Counted from the stretch's first letter, positions 24,620 through 32,869 are shown. The stretch is 32,908 bases of DNA from Paracoccaceae bacterium (GCA_028874915.1 JAPPHA010000021.1:1-32908), one strand, 5' to 3'. Made by a program: numbers and translations. Notes: generated by a model not told the origin, from the sequence alone.

Positions 24620-24954
24620 GACGGCCCCAGGGTCACGGCGAGGACTGCCCATCCACCCAGGCCCAACAGGCACGCGCCAGTCGTCCAGGTCAGCAGCAAA
24701 AGCGCGCCTCCCCTGAGACCCGACCATTCATGCGCGATCACGCGCACGCCGATCGCGGCATGAATGCTGACGGCCACGACAAAGCCCGAATAAAACAGGA
24801 ACCACATGGCAGACCCCTGTGTTCGGCTCAGGATTTCGGTGGCGGAGAGGCCCCCTTGCGCCGAAACGATGATCACTCCGAGGTGGACGAGTACGAACGG
24901 CACCATGACTAGGGCCGAGATACGCTGGAGAACGTAGAGCCGCAGATCGAGCAT
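24616..24954 (-). CDS. SDH-like membrane anchor subunit (cytochrome b type), first
   Basis: The 112-residue protein has three membrane helices (ISALVMVPFVLVHLGVIIV; FLFYSGFVVAVSIHAAIGV; LLLTWTTGACLLGLGGWAVL). Candidate heme ligands are the His of LVHLGV and of SIHAAIGVRVIAHEW, which is nearly the same pattern as in its partner, so the two anchors are probably ancient duplicates. The start ATG (24954) lies in a TGATG overlap with the iron-sulfur gene stop. Quinone-linked function is inferred from the family. Confidence 0.8.
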   Translation of the reverse strand: MLDLRLYVLQRISALVMVPFVLVHLGVIIVSAQGGLSATEILSRTQGSAMWFLFYSGFVVAVSIHAAIGVRVIAHEWSGLRGGALLLLTWTTGACLLGLGGWAVLAVTLGPS

Positions 24955-25679
24955 CAGCCACTCTTCCGGAAACAGCTCAATGCTGTTTCTCGCTTGAGAC
25001 CGGCGATGGCGGCCATCGGGTCGAGGCCTATCGGGCAAGAAGCGGTGCAACTGGCGATGGAATGACAGTTGTGGCACCCGCCCGAACGGCTCACGGCCTC
25101 AAGGATCGATGGCCGGGCGGCGTCCCTGACGTCGTTCAGGAGCGTCCAGGCCCTTTGAAGCGCTGCCGGTCCAAGAAAGTCGCGATTCCCGGTCACCGTG
25201 TCGCAAGCTGCGTAACAGACCGAACAGTTGATGCATTCGATCCCGGCATCGGCAACGACGCGTCCGGGATTTTCGGGACTCACCGGCTCGATCGGGTCTT
25301 CGCGCGATCGGCTCGGATGATGGAACCCTTCCGCTTCGATCCATTTTTCGAAGAAGGGATCCATGTCGACAGCAAGGTCCTTGATGACAGGCAGGTTTCG
25401 CAGAGGCGCAACTTCCAGCCGGTCATTTCGCAGGACTTTTTTCACCTGCGTCCGGCAAGTCCAGCGTGGCATGCCGTTGACCATCATTGCGCAGGAACCG
25501 CACATGCCCACCCGGCAGGAGAACCGGTAGCTCAGGGTCGGGTCGATGTTTTGCTGAATCCAGCTGACGACATCGAGAACCGTCTGACTCTCGCGGGCGG
25601 GCACTTCGAAGGTCTCGTTGAAGTGTCCATCCGGTCGTCCGCGTCTGACCGTCGTGGTGAAGGTTCTGGTGATGCTTGG
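24954..25679 (-). CDS. SDH/fumarate-reductase-like iron-sulfur subunit
   Basis: The protein (241 residues from GTG 25679) has a plant-type 2Fe-2S N-domain (FSCRVGMCGSCAMMVNG plus the Cys of RWTCRT) and a C-domain with 4Fe-4S (CINCSVCYAAC) and 3Fe-4S/second 4Fe-4S-type cysteines (CHNCHSIASCTASCPIG), as in SdhB/FrdB. It carries electrons between flavin and membrane anchor. It is the first gene of the operon, unlike the usual C-D-A-B order of alphaproteobacterial sdh. The start is uncertain: GTG 25679 has GAGG five bases upstream and lies downstream of a TATACT -10. TTG 25697 or TTG 25727 would extend the N-terminus, the latter starting upstream of that promoter element. Confidence 0.87.
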   Translation of the reverse strand, partial: PSITRTFTTTVRRGRPDGHFNETFEVPARESQTVLDVVSWIQQNIDPTLSYRFSCRVGMCGSCAMMVNGMPRWTCRTQVKKVLRNDRLEVAPLRNLPVIKDLAVDMDPFFEKWIEAEGFHHPSRSREDPIEPVSPENPGRVVADAGIECINCSVCYAACDTVTGNRDFLGPAALQRAWTLLNDVRDAARPSILEAVSRSGGCHNCHSIASCTASCPIGLDPMAAIAGLKRETALSCFRKSG

Positions 25680-25714
25680 CACCCGCACCTCTGTCAACCT
25701 GTCTGATGCCACTG

Positions 25715-25720
25715 AGTATA
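25715..25720 (-). promoter_or_regulatory. Putative -10 element of the SDH-like/fumarase operon
   Basis: On the minus strand TATACT (5 of 6 to consensus) lies about 35 bases before the GTG start, in an unusually AT-rich stretch for this genome (25725-25790). The -35 is weak. Upstream, TTTATATAAA (25760-25769) is a 10-bp palindrome and TTTACATT (25775-25782, plus strand) matches a sequence before the LysR gene. Confidence 0.4.
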
Positions 25721-25782
25721 CCGTCAAATTTTCTTGATTAAAGGAAGATAATTTTGAAGTTTATATAAATGAAATTTACATT

Positions 25783-26100
25783 TAGAACTTGATGATCGTC
25801 AAGTGTCCGGAGTTCAGGACGCAAGCCAGGCCCCGACATCAGCGACAGGCGCCGAAAAATCCCACGAAGGCACAGTCAGGCCGTAACTGGAGTACCATGA
25901 CCTCATGCCAACTTGTTCCGGGCAATGCCGCACGGCCAGGTGCAGCTACGGTGGTTCGTTGATCCCTCTCTCACGGAGACTCGATAATCCGCAGGTGACG
26001 TTGCCAGGAGGGGAAGGCATCCGACGGCCCGACCGTCAACGGCCAGGCCTGCGGGCGACGTCATGAGCGTGGAGCTGTACAAGTCCGGATCAGGGCGGAA
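25783..26100. other. Intergenic region between the SDH-like operon and mmcB
   Basis: The first ~15 bases belong to the AT-rich upstream region of the SDH-like operon. The rest is ordinary GC-rich DNA downstream of mmcB. I see no convincing gene, and no clear hairpin-plus-T terminator after mmcB. Confidence 0.35.
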
Positions 26101-26670
26101 TCAAGGACTCGCAATCCTCGCAACGAGGTTTGCAGCGTTTTCAACCAGGCCGTCATTGGCAGGATCGTTCTCCGCCGACGTTTTTGCAGGAGGCTCTCGA
26201 TAAAATCCGCGTTCCGGGGCAAAGCGGTCCGATGCTCGCGGATCGATCAAACCCTGCAGGCGGTCGGCAGCGTTTCGTGCGAACTTGAGAGTGAGCGCTT
26301 TCCGCCTTGCGGGGGGCAACGGACGGATTGGAATGTCTGGAGCAATTCGACGGATGTGCGCATCGTAAGGGTCGGCAATGATCAGGCCGGTATCCGCCGG
26401 CAGGATTTCCGAGGGGAAGTCCGAGTCGACCGCCCAGAAATACTGTTCGCAGAACTGAAGATAGTTCTGCCACTTCCGGTCCGAACGGAAGTCGGCAATG
26501 CTCGATTTGCATTCGATGATCCAGACTTCGCCTTTCGGCCCGAGCGCGAAGATGTCGACACGCAGACCAGGTGCCGGAACAAACTGTTCCAGGGCCACGA
26601 AGCCAAGGGATCGAAGATGGCGAATAACGCCCCGGGCCAAAAGGCGCCCGTTGTCAGCCCGACCGGTCAT
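26101..26670 (-). CDS. mmcB: MmcB family DNA repair protein (PD-(D/E)XK nuclease fold)
   Basis: The 189-residue protein matches the alphaproteobacterial MmcB family, first linked to the SOS-inducible mitomycin response in Caulobacter. The PD-(D/E)XK-type core is visible: LRVDIFALGPKGEVWIIECK (Asp, then Glu-x-Lys), followed by SDRKWQNYLQFCEQYFWAV and LIIADPYDAHI. The C-terminal ~40 residues are variable and rich in charged residues. The first 30 residues (ARGVIRHLRSLGF) form the usual leading helix. The ATG at 26670 has a poor ribosome site. I see no SOS box, but could not search for the alphaproteobacterial LexA motif reliably. Confidence 0.87.
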   Translation of the reverse strand: MTGRADNGRLLARGVIRHLRSLGFVALEQFVPAPGLRVDIFALGPKGEVWIIECKSSIADFRSDRKWQNYLQFCEQYFWAVDSDFPSEILPADTGLIIADPYDAHIRRIAPDIPIRPLPPARRKALTLKFARNAADRLQGLIDPRASDRFAPERGFYREPPAKTSAENDPANDGLVENAANLVARIASP

Positions 26671-27373
26671 CCGTCACATGAACATCTGTGAAATTGTCTG
26701 TCAATCCGGGGCTCGAACAGCTGCGAGATCCTCCGGCTGAAGTGTTGCGCGAAAGGCAAGGCCGCCCAGTGTGCAGTTGCGTGACTTCAGACAGGATTCC
26801 GGAATCCGTTTGTCGGGAAACCCCTGCGTGACTTGCACGGCGCGACGAACGGGAAGTGTTCCTCGGTCCGCAGGGCAGAGGACGCCAAAACGACGATACG
26901 CCCACAATCCAATGGCTGGAACTCCTCATCGGTCGTTTCGTACACAGGGTAACCGGTACTGAGTTTGCGGTAAATCTGGTCTCACAGTTCCGCCATAAAA
27001 ACGTTGCTATCACAGCCGTAAAAACGCCAACCCGCCAGCGTGTTCCCATTCCGCTGTCGCGTGGCTCCAGCGTATCGATTTGGTGCCTGCAGTTCCACGG
27101 GAGATGCTCGGCTTGGCGGCTTGTGATCACTGCCGGGTTGGCAGGCCGCGCCGTGCTTCGCAGTGACATTTCGTCGAAAGCAGGAACTTCCACCGTACAA
27201 TCAGGAGACCGCCCGGGAGTTTCATGATGACGTCCTGTGAAATGTCACTTGGTTCACAAGGGCCACCGGCACAGGCTGAGCTCCCGATGCGTTGAACAGC
27301 CGGCAAGGCGCAGTGAACCGATTGCCTTGGTACCTGTCAAAGTCAAGGCAAGGAAACAGAATCAAGGCTCAAC
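26671..27373. other. Probably decayed coding DNA upstream of mmcB
   Basis: No intact gene is visible in about 700 bases. On the minus strand, fragments with natural composition lie in neighbouring frames. One runs GWRFYGCDSNVFMAEL, then a stop, then DQIYRKLSTGYPVYETTDEE, and on to about 26800. Another (26907-26701) runs WAYRRFGVLCPADRG and ends EDLAAVRAPD. They read like one gene with a nonsense codon and frameshifts. I do not recognise the family. The remaining sequence up to 27373 holds the upstream region of the AbrB-like gene. Confidence 0.35.
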
Positions 27374-27618
27374 ATGAAAACGGCGTCGTCCACAATCACC
27401 AAACGGTACCAGACGTCGGTCCCGAAAACGGTTCGCGAGGTCCTCGGCGTCGGGCCCGGGGGCCGACTGCTGTATGTCATCGACGAAGACACGGTGCGGC
27501 TCACCGCCCTCAAGCCCGTCGGGCGGCTCGACGGTATGCTCAAGCACGACGGGCCCGTGCTGTCGTGTCGATCGAGGGCATGGAGCGCGGAATCGCCGAA
27601 GGAGCGGCCATGAAATGA
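27374..27618 (+). pseudogene. AbrB/SpoVT-type antitoxin gene with a frameshift
   Basis: The frame from ATG 27374 (AAGG six bases upstream) gives a swapped-hairpin AbrB-type DNA-binding protein: STITKRYQTSVPKTVREVLG, then RLLYVIDEDTVRLTALKPVG and RLDGMLKHDGP. Family members continue with a segment like V-S-I/L-E-D-M-E-R-A-I-A-E-G-A that contacts the toxin. Here that segment (VSIEGMERGIAEGAAMK) is present but one frame over (ending TGA 27616-27618), consistent with a one-base deletion near 27560-27570. In the original frame the protein ends with an unrelated tail at 27613. The DNA-binding part may still be made. It overlaps a VapC-like start by ATGA. Confidence 0.75.
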
Positions 27619-27644
27619 GTGCTCTCGACACGCATGTTGTATGA
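27615..27644 (+). pseudogene. Remnant of a VapC-like PIN toxin gene
   Basis: An ATG at 27615 in an ATGA overlap with the antitoxin end encodes MSALDTHVV and then a TGA (27642-27644). PIN-domain VapC toxins begin in just this way (M-x-A-L-D-T-N-V-L/V-V-R), with the aspartate being the first catalytic residue. The rest of the ~130-residue toxin is missing: the following DNA has lower GC and no PIN motifs. The cut marks the probable left edge of inserted DNA. Confidence 0.65.
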
Positions 27645-27855
27645 ATCGTTCCGATACTCCGTAACTACCAAATATATCTACCTTTTTTTGCTTTACCCTC
27701 CGCACCGCTCCTAACCCCGTAAGCATCCCCAGAGCGATCGGGATCCGAACTCGGAAAGAACCTCTTGGATCAGCCGTTCGTCATCATCGATCCCCATCAC
27801 ACGCCACACCTAGAATCGTATTCCAAATTCCACGTTTTGTGCGGAGTTAGCCATA
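27645..27855. other. AT-richer junction region, no gene
   Basis: From about 27640 the sequence becomes AT-richer (for example ACCAAATATATCTACCTTT followed by a T-run) and no frame on either strand looks coding. It separates the VapC remnant from the AbiE promoter. I see no integrase, attachment site or clear direct repeat. Confidence 0.45.
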
Positions 27856-27923
27856 TTGAACTTGCCTGCATACCAATATCATATTAGAAAGTCGGCCGAT
27901 AGAGAGGATTTTGCAATATGATA
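27856..27923 (+). promoter_or_regulatory. AbiE promoter with inverted-repeat operator over the start codon
   Basis: TTGAAC (27856-27861) and CATATT (27880-27885), 18 bases apart, form a plausible -35/-10 pair. TATCATATT (27877-27885) and its exact reverse complement AATATGATA (27915-27923) flank the leader. The first arm covers the -10 and is itself within the palindrome AATATCATATT; the second covers the ATG of the antitoxin. AbiEi antitoxins are known to repress their own operon by binding inverted repeats, which fits. Confidence 0.6.
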
Positions 27924-28742
27924 CCCGAGCGCACCACCACTTTGGCGGGCTATGTTGAAGAACTGGCATCGAGCGGGCGCACCACCTTCACGCGCGAGGA
28001 TGCGATGGAGGCTTTGGGGGTCAGCCACGGGGCCTTCCTCGACGCAGCCGCGCGCCTGAAGAAGCGGGGTCATGTCTTCGCGCCGCGCCGAGGTTTCTAC
28101 GTCATCACGCCCACGCGGTATCTAAAGTGGGGAGCACCTCCACCAAGCTGGTACATCGATGCCATGATGAAGGATGCGGGGCGGCCGTACTATGTGGCGC
28201 TTCTAAAAGCCGCAGAATTCCAAGGGGCGGCGCACCAGGCAGTGATGGAATTTCAGGTCGTCACTGACCGGCAGTGGAAACCCATTCGCGCCGGGCGTTC
28301 CAAGCTCGTCTTTTACTTCCGCAAGGACATGGAGAGCATAGAACAGGGGAATGAGCGAAGAAAGACCGATACCGGTTCAATGCGAATTTCGTCGCCAGCT
28401 CTAACCGCACTGGATCTGGTGCGCTATCCGCATGCGAGTGGCGGGATCAGCCATGCGGCGAGCGTGCTCAACGAGCTTGGTATCCAGATTGATCCGACAC
28501 GTCTCGACGCGCTTGTACCGAAATTCGAACGGTCCGTCGTCCAGCGCCTCGGTTACCTGCTCGACTTCTTAGGCCAGCAAGAGCTTGCAGCCTGTTTGGA
28601 GAGACATCTCCATAGTGGCAATGCGCCATGGGTAGAGCTCGAGCCGCGCGAAGGGGGCGTCATCGACGCCAGCGAAGAGCGAGAACGCAGCTCACGCTGG
28701 CACATCATTGTCCGCCGCCCAATCGAGGTCGACGAACAGTGA
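27918..28742 (+). CDS. abiEi: AbiEi family antitoxin (type IV toxin-antitoxin)
   Basis: The 274-residue protein has an N-terminal winged helix-turn-helix (about residues 8-75: TLAGYVEELASSGRTTFTRE, then AMEALGVSHGAFLDAAARL and GFYVITP) and the AbiEi C-terminal domain (YYVALLKAAEFQGAAHQAVM; SPALTALDLVRYPHASGG). AbiEi represses the operon through its DNA-binding domain and blocks the AbiEii nucleotidyltransferase, in abortive infection against phage. It overlaps the toxin gene (GTGA). Only a modest AGAGAGGA ribosome site lies eight bases before the ATG, and that ATG lies inside the putative operator. Base composition is lower in GC than the host genes to the left. Confidence 0.9.
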   Translation: MIPERTTTLAGYVEELASSGRTTFTREDAMEALGVSHGAFLDAAARLKKRGHVFAPRRGFYVITPTRYLKWGAPPPSWYIDAMMKDAGRPYYVALLKAAEFQGAAHQAVMEFQVVTDRQWKPIRAGRSKLVFYFRKDMESIEQGNERRKTDTGSMRISSPALTALDLVRYPHASGGISHAASVLNELGIQIDPTRLDALVPKFERSVVQRLGYLLDFLGQQELAACLERHLHSGNAPWVELEPREGGVIDASEERERSSRWHIIVRRPIEVDEQ

Positions 28743-29617
28743 TCCCCGAGACGAATATCACGGCTTGGAGCATTACGGCGCCATGGGCTGAACCGAGGCA
28801 GATTGAGCAGGACCTGATCATCTCGCGAGCGCTGGTCGAGATTTTCAATCACGACCTTCTGAGTGCTGAGCTGAGGATCCGCGGGGGCACTGCACTCAAC
28901 AAGATCATCTTCCCGGAACCTTTGCGGTACTCGGAAGACATCGATCTCGTGCGGACGACCGCAGGCCCAATCGGTCCCGTCCTCGATGCAATGCGAGAAG
29001 TGCTGGAGCCATGGTTGGGACAAGCCAATTATGCCGCAAGTCCGGTCGCTCCGAAGCTGCGCTTTCGTGTGCCGGCTGAGGATGATCCCGAAGCGAAGCT
29101 CCGGCTGAAGGTCGAGATCAACATCGCGGAGATCGAACCGTTCGATCCGCCGGTCTCGATCCCGTACACTGTCGAAAACCCATGGTTCACGGGTAGGACG
29201 ACCATAGCGTCCTTTTCTCCTGAAGAGCTTCTGGCGACGAAGCTACGCGCTTTGTTGCAGCGCGATAAGGGGCGCGATCTTTTTGATCTCGACTATGCGC
29301 TCGATGCGCTTCTCGATCTCAATCTCGACCGGGTTGTGGAGCTGTTTGTCCGGTATCTTGGCCAACAGGGCCAAGCTATCTCGCGAGCGGAAGCCGAGCA
29401 GCGGATGCTGGAGAAATTCGCCCGCCCGGATTTGTTGGGGGATATTCGCGCTCTCCTCACTCCCGATCGGGCTGATGACCTCGATGCTGCTGCCGGCCGC
29501 GCGGCCTTTCTAAGGGTGTTCACCAACGTCATTGCTCTGATCCCCGGCGATCGGTGGGCGCGCACCGATGAACTGGCTGAGACCATGGGATTGACAGAAA
29601 TAATTGAGTTAAACTGA
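28739..29617 (+). CDS. abiEii: AbiEii/AbiGii family nucleotidyltransferase toxin
   Basis: The 292-residue protein is a DUF1814-type nucleotidyltransferase: GGTALNK and RYSEDIDLV (the G-G/S…D-x-D catalytic core) near residues 55-80, and later ASFSPEELLATKLRALLQRDKGRDLFDLDY, shown here by ELLATKLRALLQR and GRDLFDLDYAL, with conserved Lys and Asp. Relatives transfer nucleotides to tRNA or bind GTP and arrest growth. The GTG start at 28739 overlaps the antitoxin stop; the frame extends upstream only as a shadow. Its own stop is in a TGATG (29615-29619) that opens an 18-residue frame ending in the SIR2 start. All active-site residues seem present, so the module is probably working. Confidence 0.9.
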   Translation: MIPETNITAWSITAPWAEPRQIEQDLIISRALVEIFNHDLLSAELRIRGGTALNKIIFPEPLRYSEDIDLVRTTAGPIGPVLDAMREVLEPWLGQANYAASPVAPKLRFRVPAEDDPEAKLRLKVEINIAEIEPFDPPVSIPYTVENPWFTGRTTIASFSPEELLATKLRALLQRDKGRDLFDLDYALDALLDLNLDRVVELFVRYLGQQGQAISRAEAEQRMLEKFARPDLLGDIRALLTPDRADDLDAAAGRAAFLRVFTNVIALIPGDRWARTDELAETMGLTEIIELN

Positions 29618-29673
29618 TGTCCGCGCAAGTCTATGCTCGCCTCAGTATTTGTGTATTGGGCAAAACATTATGA
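29617..29673 (+). CDS. 18-residue ORF bridging abiEii and the SIR2 gene (possible coupling peptide)
   Basis: The ATG at 29617 overlaps the abiEii stop (TGATG), and the frame ([18 protein letters not shown]) ends with a TGA at 29671-29673 that overlaps the SIR2 ATG (ATGA). It could carry terminating ribosomes from abiEii to the SIR2 gene, which has a poor ribosome site of its own. Chance is quite possible for so short a frame. Confidence 0.25.
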   Translation: MSAQVYARLSICVLGKTL

Positions 29674-31436
29674 ACCAAGCTGAGTTTGCGCGAATATTTT
29701 GCGAGCGACCCGAAAGCTTCGCATGGTTCCTTGGGGCGGGCGCATCGCGCAATGCCAATCTTCCGACGGCGGAAGATATCATCACTGACTTGAAACGACG
29801 GTTTTATTGCAGTGAAGAAAACCAGAGTTTTTCGACCAAAGATCTACAGAACGATGCGGTAAGGGCACAGATTGAAGGGTACTTGCGCTCTCGCGGGTTT
29901 CCGGAGCGCTGGTCAGCGGAAGAATACACGACATATTTTGAGACGATTTTCGGTGAAGATCGCGAGCGACAGCGCAAATATCTTTCGAGTATTTTGGCGG
30001 AAGATCGTGTTAGGTTGGCAGTAGGAAACCGAGTTTTTGGCGCTCTGCTGGCAAGCGGTTTGTGCCGCATGGCGTTTACGACCAATTTCGATCCGGTTGT
30101 TGAAAAGGCCGTTGCGGAAATATCCGGGAAGCCTTTGTCGGCCTACCACCTTGAGGGCGCGCATAACGCGGTGTCGGCGCTCAATAACGAGCAGTTTCCC
30201 ATCTACTGTAAACTGCATGGCGATTTTCAATATGACAGCATTAAGAACTTGTCATCTGATCTGGTAACGCAGAATGCTCAACTCTCACAATGCATGACAA
30301 TGGCAGGCGCGAGGTTCGGCTTCGTCGTCGCCGGATATTCGGGCCGCGACGAAAGCGTGATGGCTCTGTTCGAGGCCATATTGAAAGCACCTAACCCGTT
30401 TCCGCACGGACTTTACTGGATGAAGATGCGGGGCTCGGCGCCGATTGACAGCATCGCGTCTCTCATGGAGAACGCCAAGGCTGCCGGGGTCCGCGCAGAG
30501 TTCGTGGACATCGAAACCTACGACACTGTTATGCTTCGGTTGTGGCGCAATCTTCCCAATCAGCCAGACGGCTTTGATGCGAAGGTACGCAAAGGCCGAG
30601 CGGAGACTGTCCAGATCTCGATGCCAGAACCGAAAGGTGGAAAACCAATTCTGCGCTTTAACGGCCTACCAATGACCAAAATCCCCACGACATGCGCCGA
30701 TGTAAGGTTGAAAACCGCCTCAAGCTGGAAAGCTATTGCCGACCTTAAACGAAGGCCGGAATCAAGTGCGGTTCTCACCTTTGACGGCAGTGTCCTAGCT
30801 TGGGGTGGGCGAAAAGATATCGAAGGCACTTTCGGTGCAGACTTTCTTGAGAAGAGTGAGATGACGTTCGATCCCGATTGGCGAGCGGGCTCACGGCTTC
30901 ACATCAAGAATTTTCTTGAAGAGGGATTGGCGCGCGCGCTCTGCCGGGAACGGCCGCTCCTCCAGCGGCGGCGGGGGTCTGGGGTTTCATTGATCGTTGA
31001 TCAAAAGGCGCAGGATGTCGGCATCCTGGAGGCCCTGCACCGCGAGACCGGCAAGGTCACTGGATCTGTGCCGGGCCTTTCCCTTGCGGCCACCGAAGAG
31101 CACGAGGCGGTTCATCGAGTCCACTTCGCTGAGGCAATTCATCTGTCGCTTGGCTATGCAGATAATCGGCTTTGGCTGCTCCTGAAACCTGATGTCTGGA
31201 TATGGCCAAGATTTGCGCGGCAGCATGCGACGAACTTCTTGGATAAGCGGAAAGCTGACCGACGCAACGACAAGCATGACAGGCTGCTTACGGCTTGGAT
31301 CGGCATCCTATCGGATCACGCGGGCAAAAATGTCGAGGTGACAGTCTCGCCTTTCGCGGGCGGTACCGGATTCGCGAACCCAGTGTTCGGCTTCTCGACC
31401 CAGACGGGTTTTGCGATGAAGAGGGGCAGAAAATGA
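29670..31436 (+). CDS. SIR2-APAZ protein of a SPARSA short-Argonaute defence system
   Basis: The 588-residue protein has a SIR2 domain (about 1-290): [18 protein letters not shown] (GAGAS at 22-26), TTNFD with Asn139, KLHGDFQ with His183, and [13 protein letters not shown]. The Asn and His match the NAD-hydrolysing pair of defence SIR2 enzymes. The second half is an APAZ domain (about 320-588; [20 protein letters not shown] is characteristic), which replaces the N-PAZ part of Argonaute and binds the partner. In characterised SPARSA systems the heterodimer uses guide RNA to sense invading plasmid or phage DNA, then oligomerises and depletes NAD, killing the cell. The start is taken at ATG 29670, where the family fold begins; a TTG at 29649 is open but less likely. 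It overlaps the pAgo gene by ATGA. Confidence 0.92.
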   Translation: MNQAEFARIFCERPESFAWFLGAGASRNANLPTAEDIITDLKRRFYCSEENQSFSTKDLQNDAVRAQIEGYLRSRGFPERWSAEEYTTYFETIFGEDRERQRKYLSSILAEDRVRLAVGNRVFGALLASGLCRMAFTTNFDPVVEKAVAEISGKPLSAYHLEGAHNAVSALNNEQFPIYCKLHGDFQYDSIKNLSSDLVTQNAQLSQCMTMAGARFGFVVAGYSGRDESVMALFEAILKAPNPFPHGLYWMKMRGSAPIDSIASLMENAKAAGVRAEFVDIETYDTVMLRLWRNLPNQPDGFDAKVRKGRAETVQISMPEPKGGKPILRFNGLPMTKIPTTCADVRLKTASSWKAIADLKRRPESSAVLTFDGSVLAWGGRKDIEGTFGADFLEKSEMTFDPDWRAGSRLHIKNFLEEGLARALCRERPLLQRRRGSGVSLIVDQKAQDVGILEALHRETGKVTGSVPGLSLAATEEHEAVHRVHFAEAIHLSLGYADNRLWLLLKPDVWIWPRFARQHATNFLDKRKADRRNDKHDRLLTAWIGILSDHAGKNVEVTVSPFAGGTGFANPVFGFSTQTGFAMKRGRK

Positions 31437-32869
31437 CCGATGCGCTTCCGGCTTATGCCATCGCTCCCGAACCTGAACTGATTTTTCATGGCGGACGCAC
31501 GGACCGGCATCCGCTGCGCGGTCTCATCAATCACGGACCCTTTAGTCTGAGGTTCGGCGCGCCATCAGTGGTCCGGTTCGCTATTGTTGCTCTGCAAGCC
31601 GACATGGCGCGGGTTGATGGGCTTGTCCGGGAACTGGGTTCATCGGTACAGCCGAAAGAAGCGCCCGCGTACTATCCGGAGTATCCGGGTTTCGAAGCAC
31701 TTATGCGCACGCCCATTGCTGATGCCGAAGACGCTTTGCGTTTCGCGCTACCCGACGAACTGAACCGACTTGCCGCGGCGAGGGACAAGATGGGCTTGGC
31801 GCGGGCTTTGCTGAATGAGGTGATTAAGCTTCGCGCGGAGCGTCATCGCTTTGATGTCGCCTTGGTCTATCTCCCGCGCGCCTGGAGCAATTGCTTTGAG
31901 GGTGAAAGCTTCAATCTCCATCACTTCATCAAGGCTTACTGCGCGCCGACCGGCATTCCGATCCAAATATTGAACCAGGATAGTTTCGATCGGACGTGTA
32001 GGGCCAATGTGATGTGGGGTTTGTCTGTGGCGCTATTTGCCAAAGCCCGCGGCGAGCCTTGGAAACTCATGGGGCTCGATCCGCAGGAAGCCTTCATTGG
32101 CATCAGTTACTCGACACGGCGAAAAAGTGATGGCAGCGGACAGGAATATACGACCTGTTGCAGCCAGGTGTTTGATCCTGACGGAACGGGATTTCAGTTT
32201 GTGGCTTACGACGCCAAGGAGTTTACTGAGGATCGCCGTCACAATCCGTTTCTTTCATACTACGAAATGCAGTCCGTGCTCGCGAAGAGCCTCCATGTTT
32301 ATCAGTCAGGCCATGTCGGTAGGACGCCCAAGAAAATTACGATCCACAAGAACACTGAATTCAAAGAGGAGGAGATTGAAGCGGCGCTCGACAGCTTTAA
32401 TGAGGGTACGGAAGTCGAACTGGTGCAGATTGTCCAATCCACCGATTGGGCGGGTCTGCGATATACTTCTGGAAAGACTGCGCGGCACGGCAATTCCGCC
32501 GAGAGGCCCAAAGCGTACAATTATCCTGTCGAGCGCGGGACTTATGTGCCGATCTCGTCATCTGAGGCCCTGGTTTGGTCGCAGGGCAGTGTTCTTGGTG
32601 TTCAACTGCAAAATCCACGCTACAACGTCTACAAAGAGGGTGCCCTGAAGCCTACGCCGTCGCCGCTCTTGCTGCGCCGCTTTTCAGGGGATGGCGGCTG
32701 GCACGAAACCGTCAACGGCATCCTTGCGCTGACCAAAATGGATTGGAACAACAACACCCTCTATAAAAAGCTGCCTGTGACGATGGTTTATTCGGGCCGC
32801 TTCGCAGAGATTATTCAGCAAAATCCGGAGCTCGTGGACCAAGTGTTCGATTTCCGGTGCTTCATGTGA
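31433..32869 (+). CDS. Short prokaryotic Argonaute (MID-PIWI), catalytically inactive
   Basis: The 478-residue protein is a short pAgo with only MID and PIWI domains. MID covers about residues 135-215 ([50 protein letters not shown]). PIWI starts at [11 protein letters not shown] near 220-230: the first catalytic Asp of active Argonautes is replaced by Ser in GISYS. At the next catalytic region it has [14 protein letters not shown], the HK-type variant of inactive pAgos. So it should bind guide and target without cutting and pass the signal to the SIR2 partner. The start ATG (31433-31435) is fixed by the ATGA overlap with the SIR2 gene; the frame upstream is a shadow. Nothing but 39 bases lie after the stop before the window ends. 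Confidence 0.92.
   Translation: MTDALPAYAIAPEPELIFHGGRTDRHPLRGLINHGPFSLRFGAPSVVRFAIVALQADMARVDGLVRELGSSVQPKEAPAYYPEYPGFEALMRTPIADAEDALRFALPDELNRLAAARDKMGLARALLNEVIKLRAERHRFDVALVYLPRAWSNCFEGESFNLHHFIKAYCAPTGIPIQILNQDSFDRTCRANVMWGLSVALFAKARGEPWKLMGLDPQEAFIGISYSTRRKSDGSGQEYTTCCSQVFDPDGTGFQFVAYDAKEFTEDRRHNPFLSYYEMQSVLAKSLHVYQSGHVGRTPKKITIHKNTEFKEEEIEAALDSFNEGTEVELVQIVQSTDWAGLRYTSGKTARHGNSAERPKAYNYPVERGTYVPISSSEALVWSQGSVLGVQLQNPRYNVYKEGALKPTPSPLLLRRFSGDGGWHETVNGILALTKMDWNNNTLYKKLPVTMVYSGRFAEIIQQNPELVDQVFDFRCFM

Noticed and set aside
26063-26203. Small plus-strand frame starting MSVELYKSG
   Set aside because: It mostly overlaps the 3' end of mmcB in antisense and has no ribosome site.
31295-31432. 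Upstream extension of the Argonaute frame
   Set aside because: It overlaps the SIR2-APAZ gene in another frame; the ATGA junction at 31433 gives the normal short-pAgo start.
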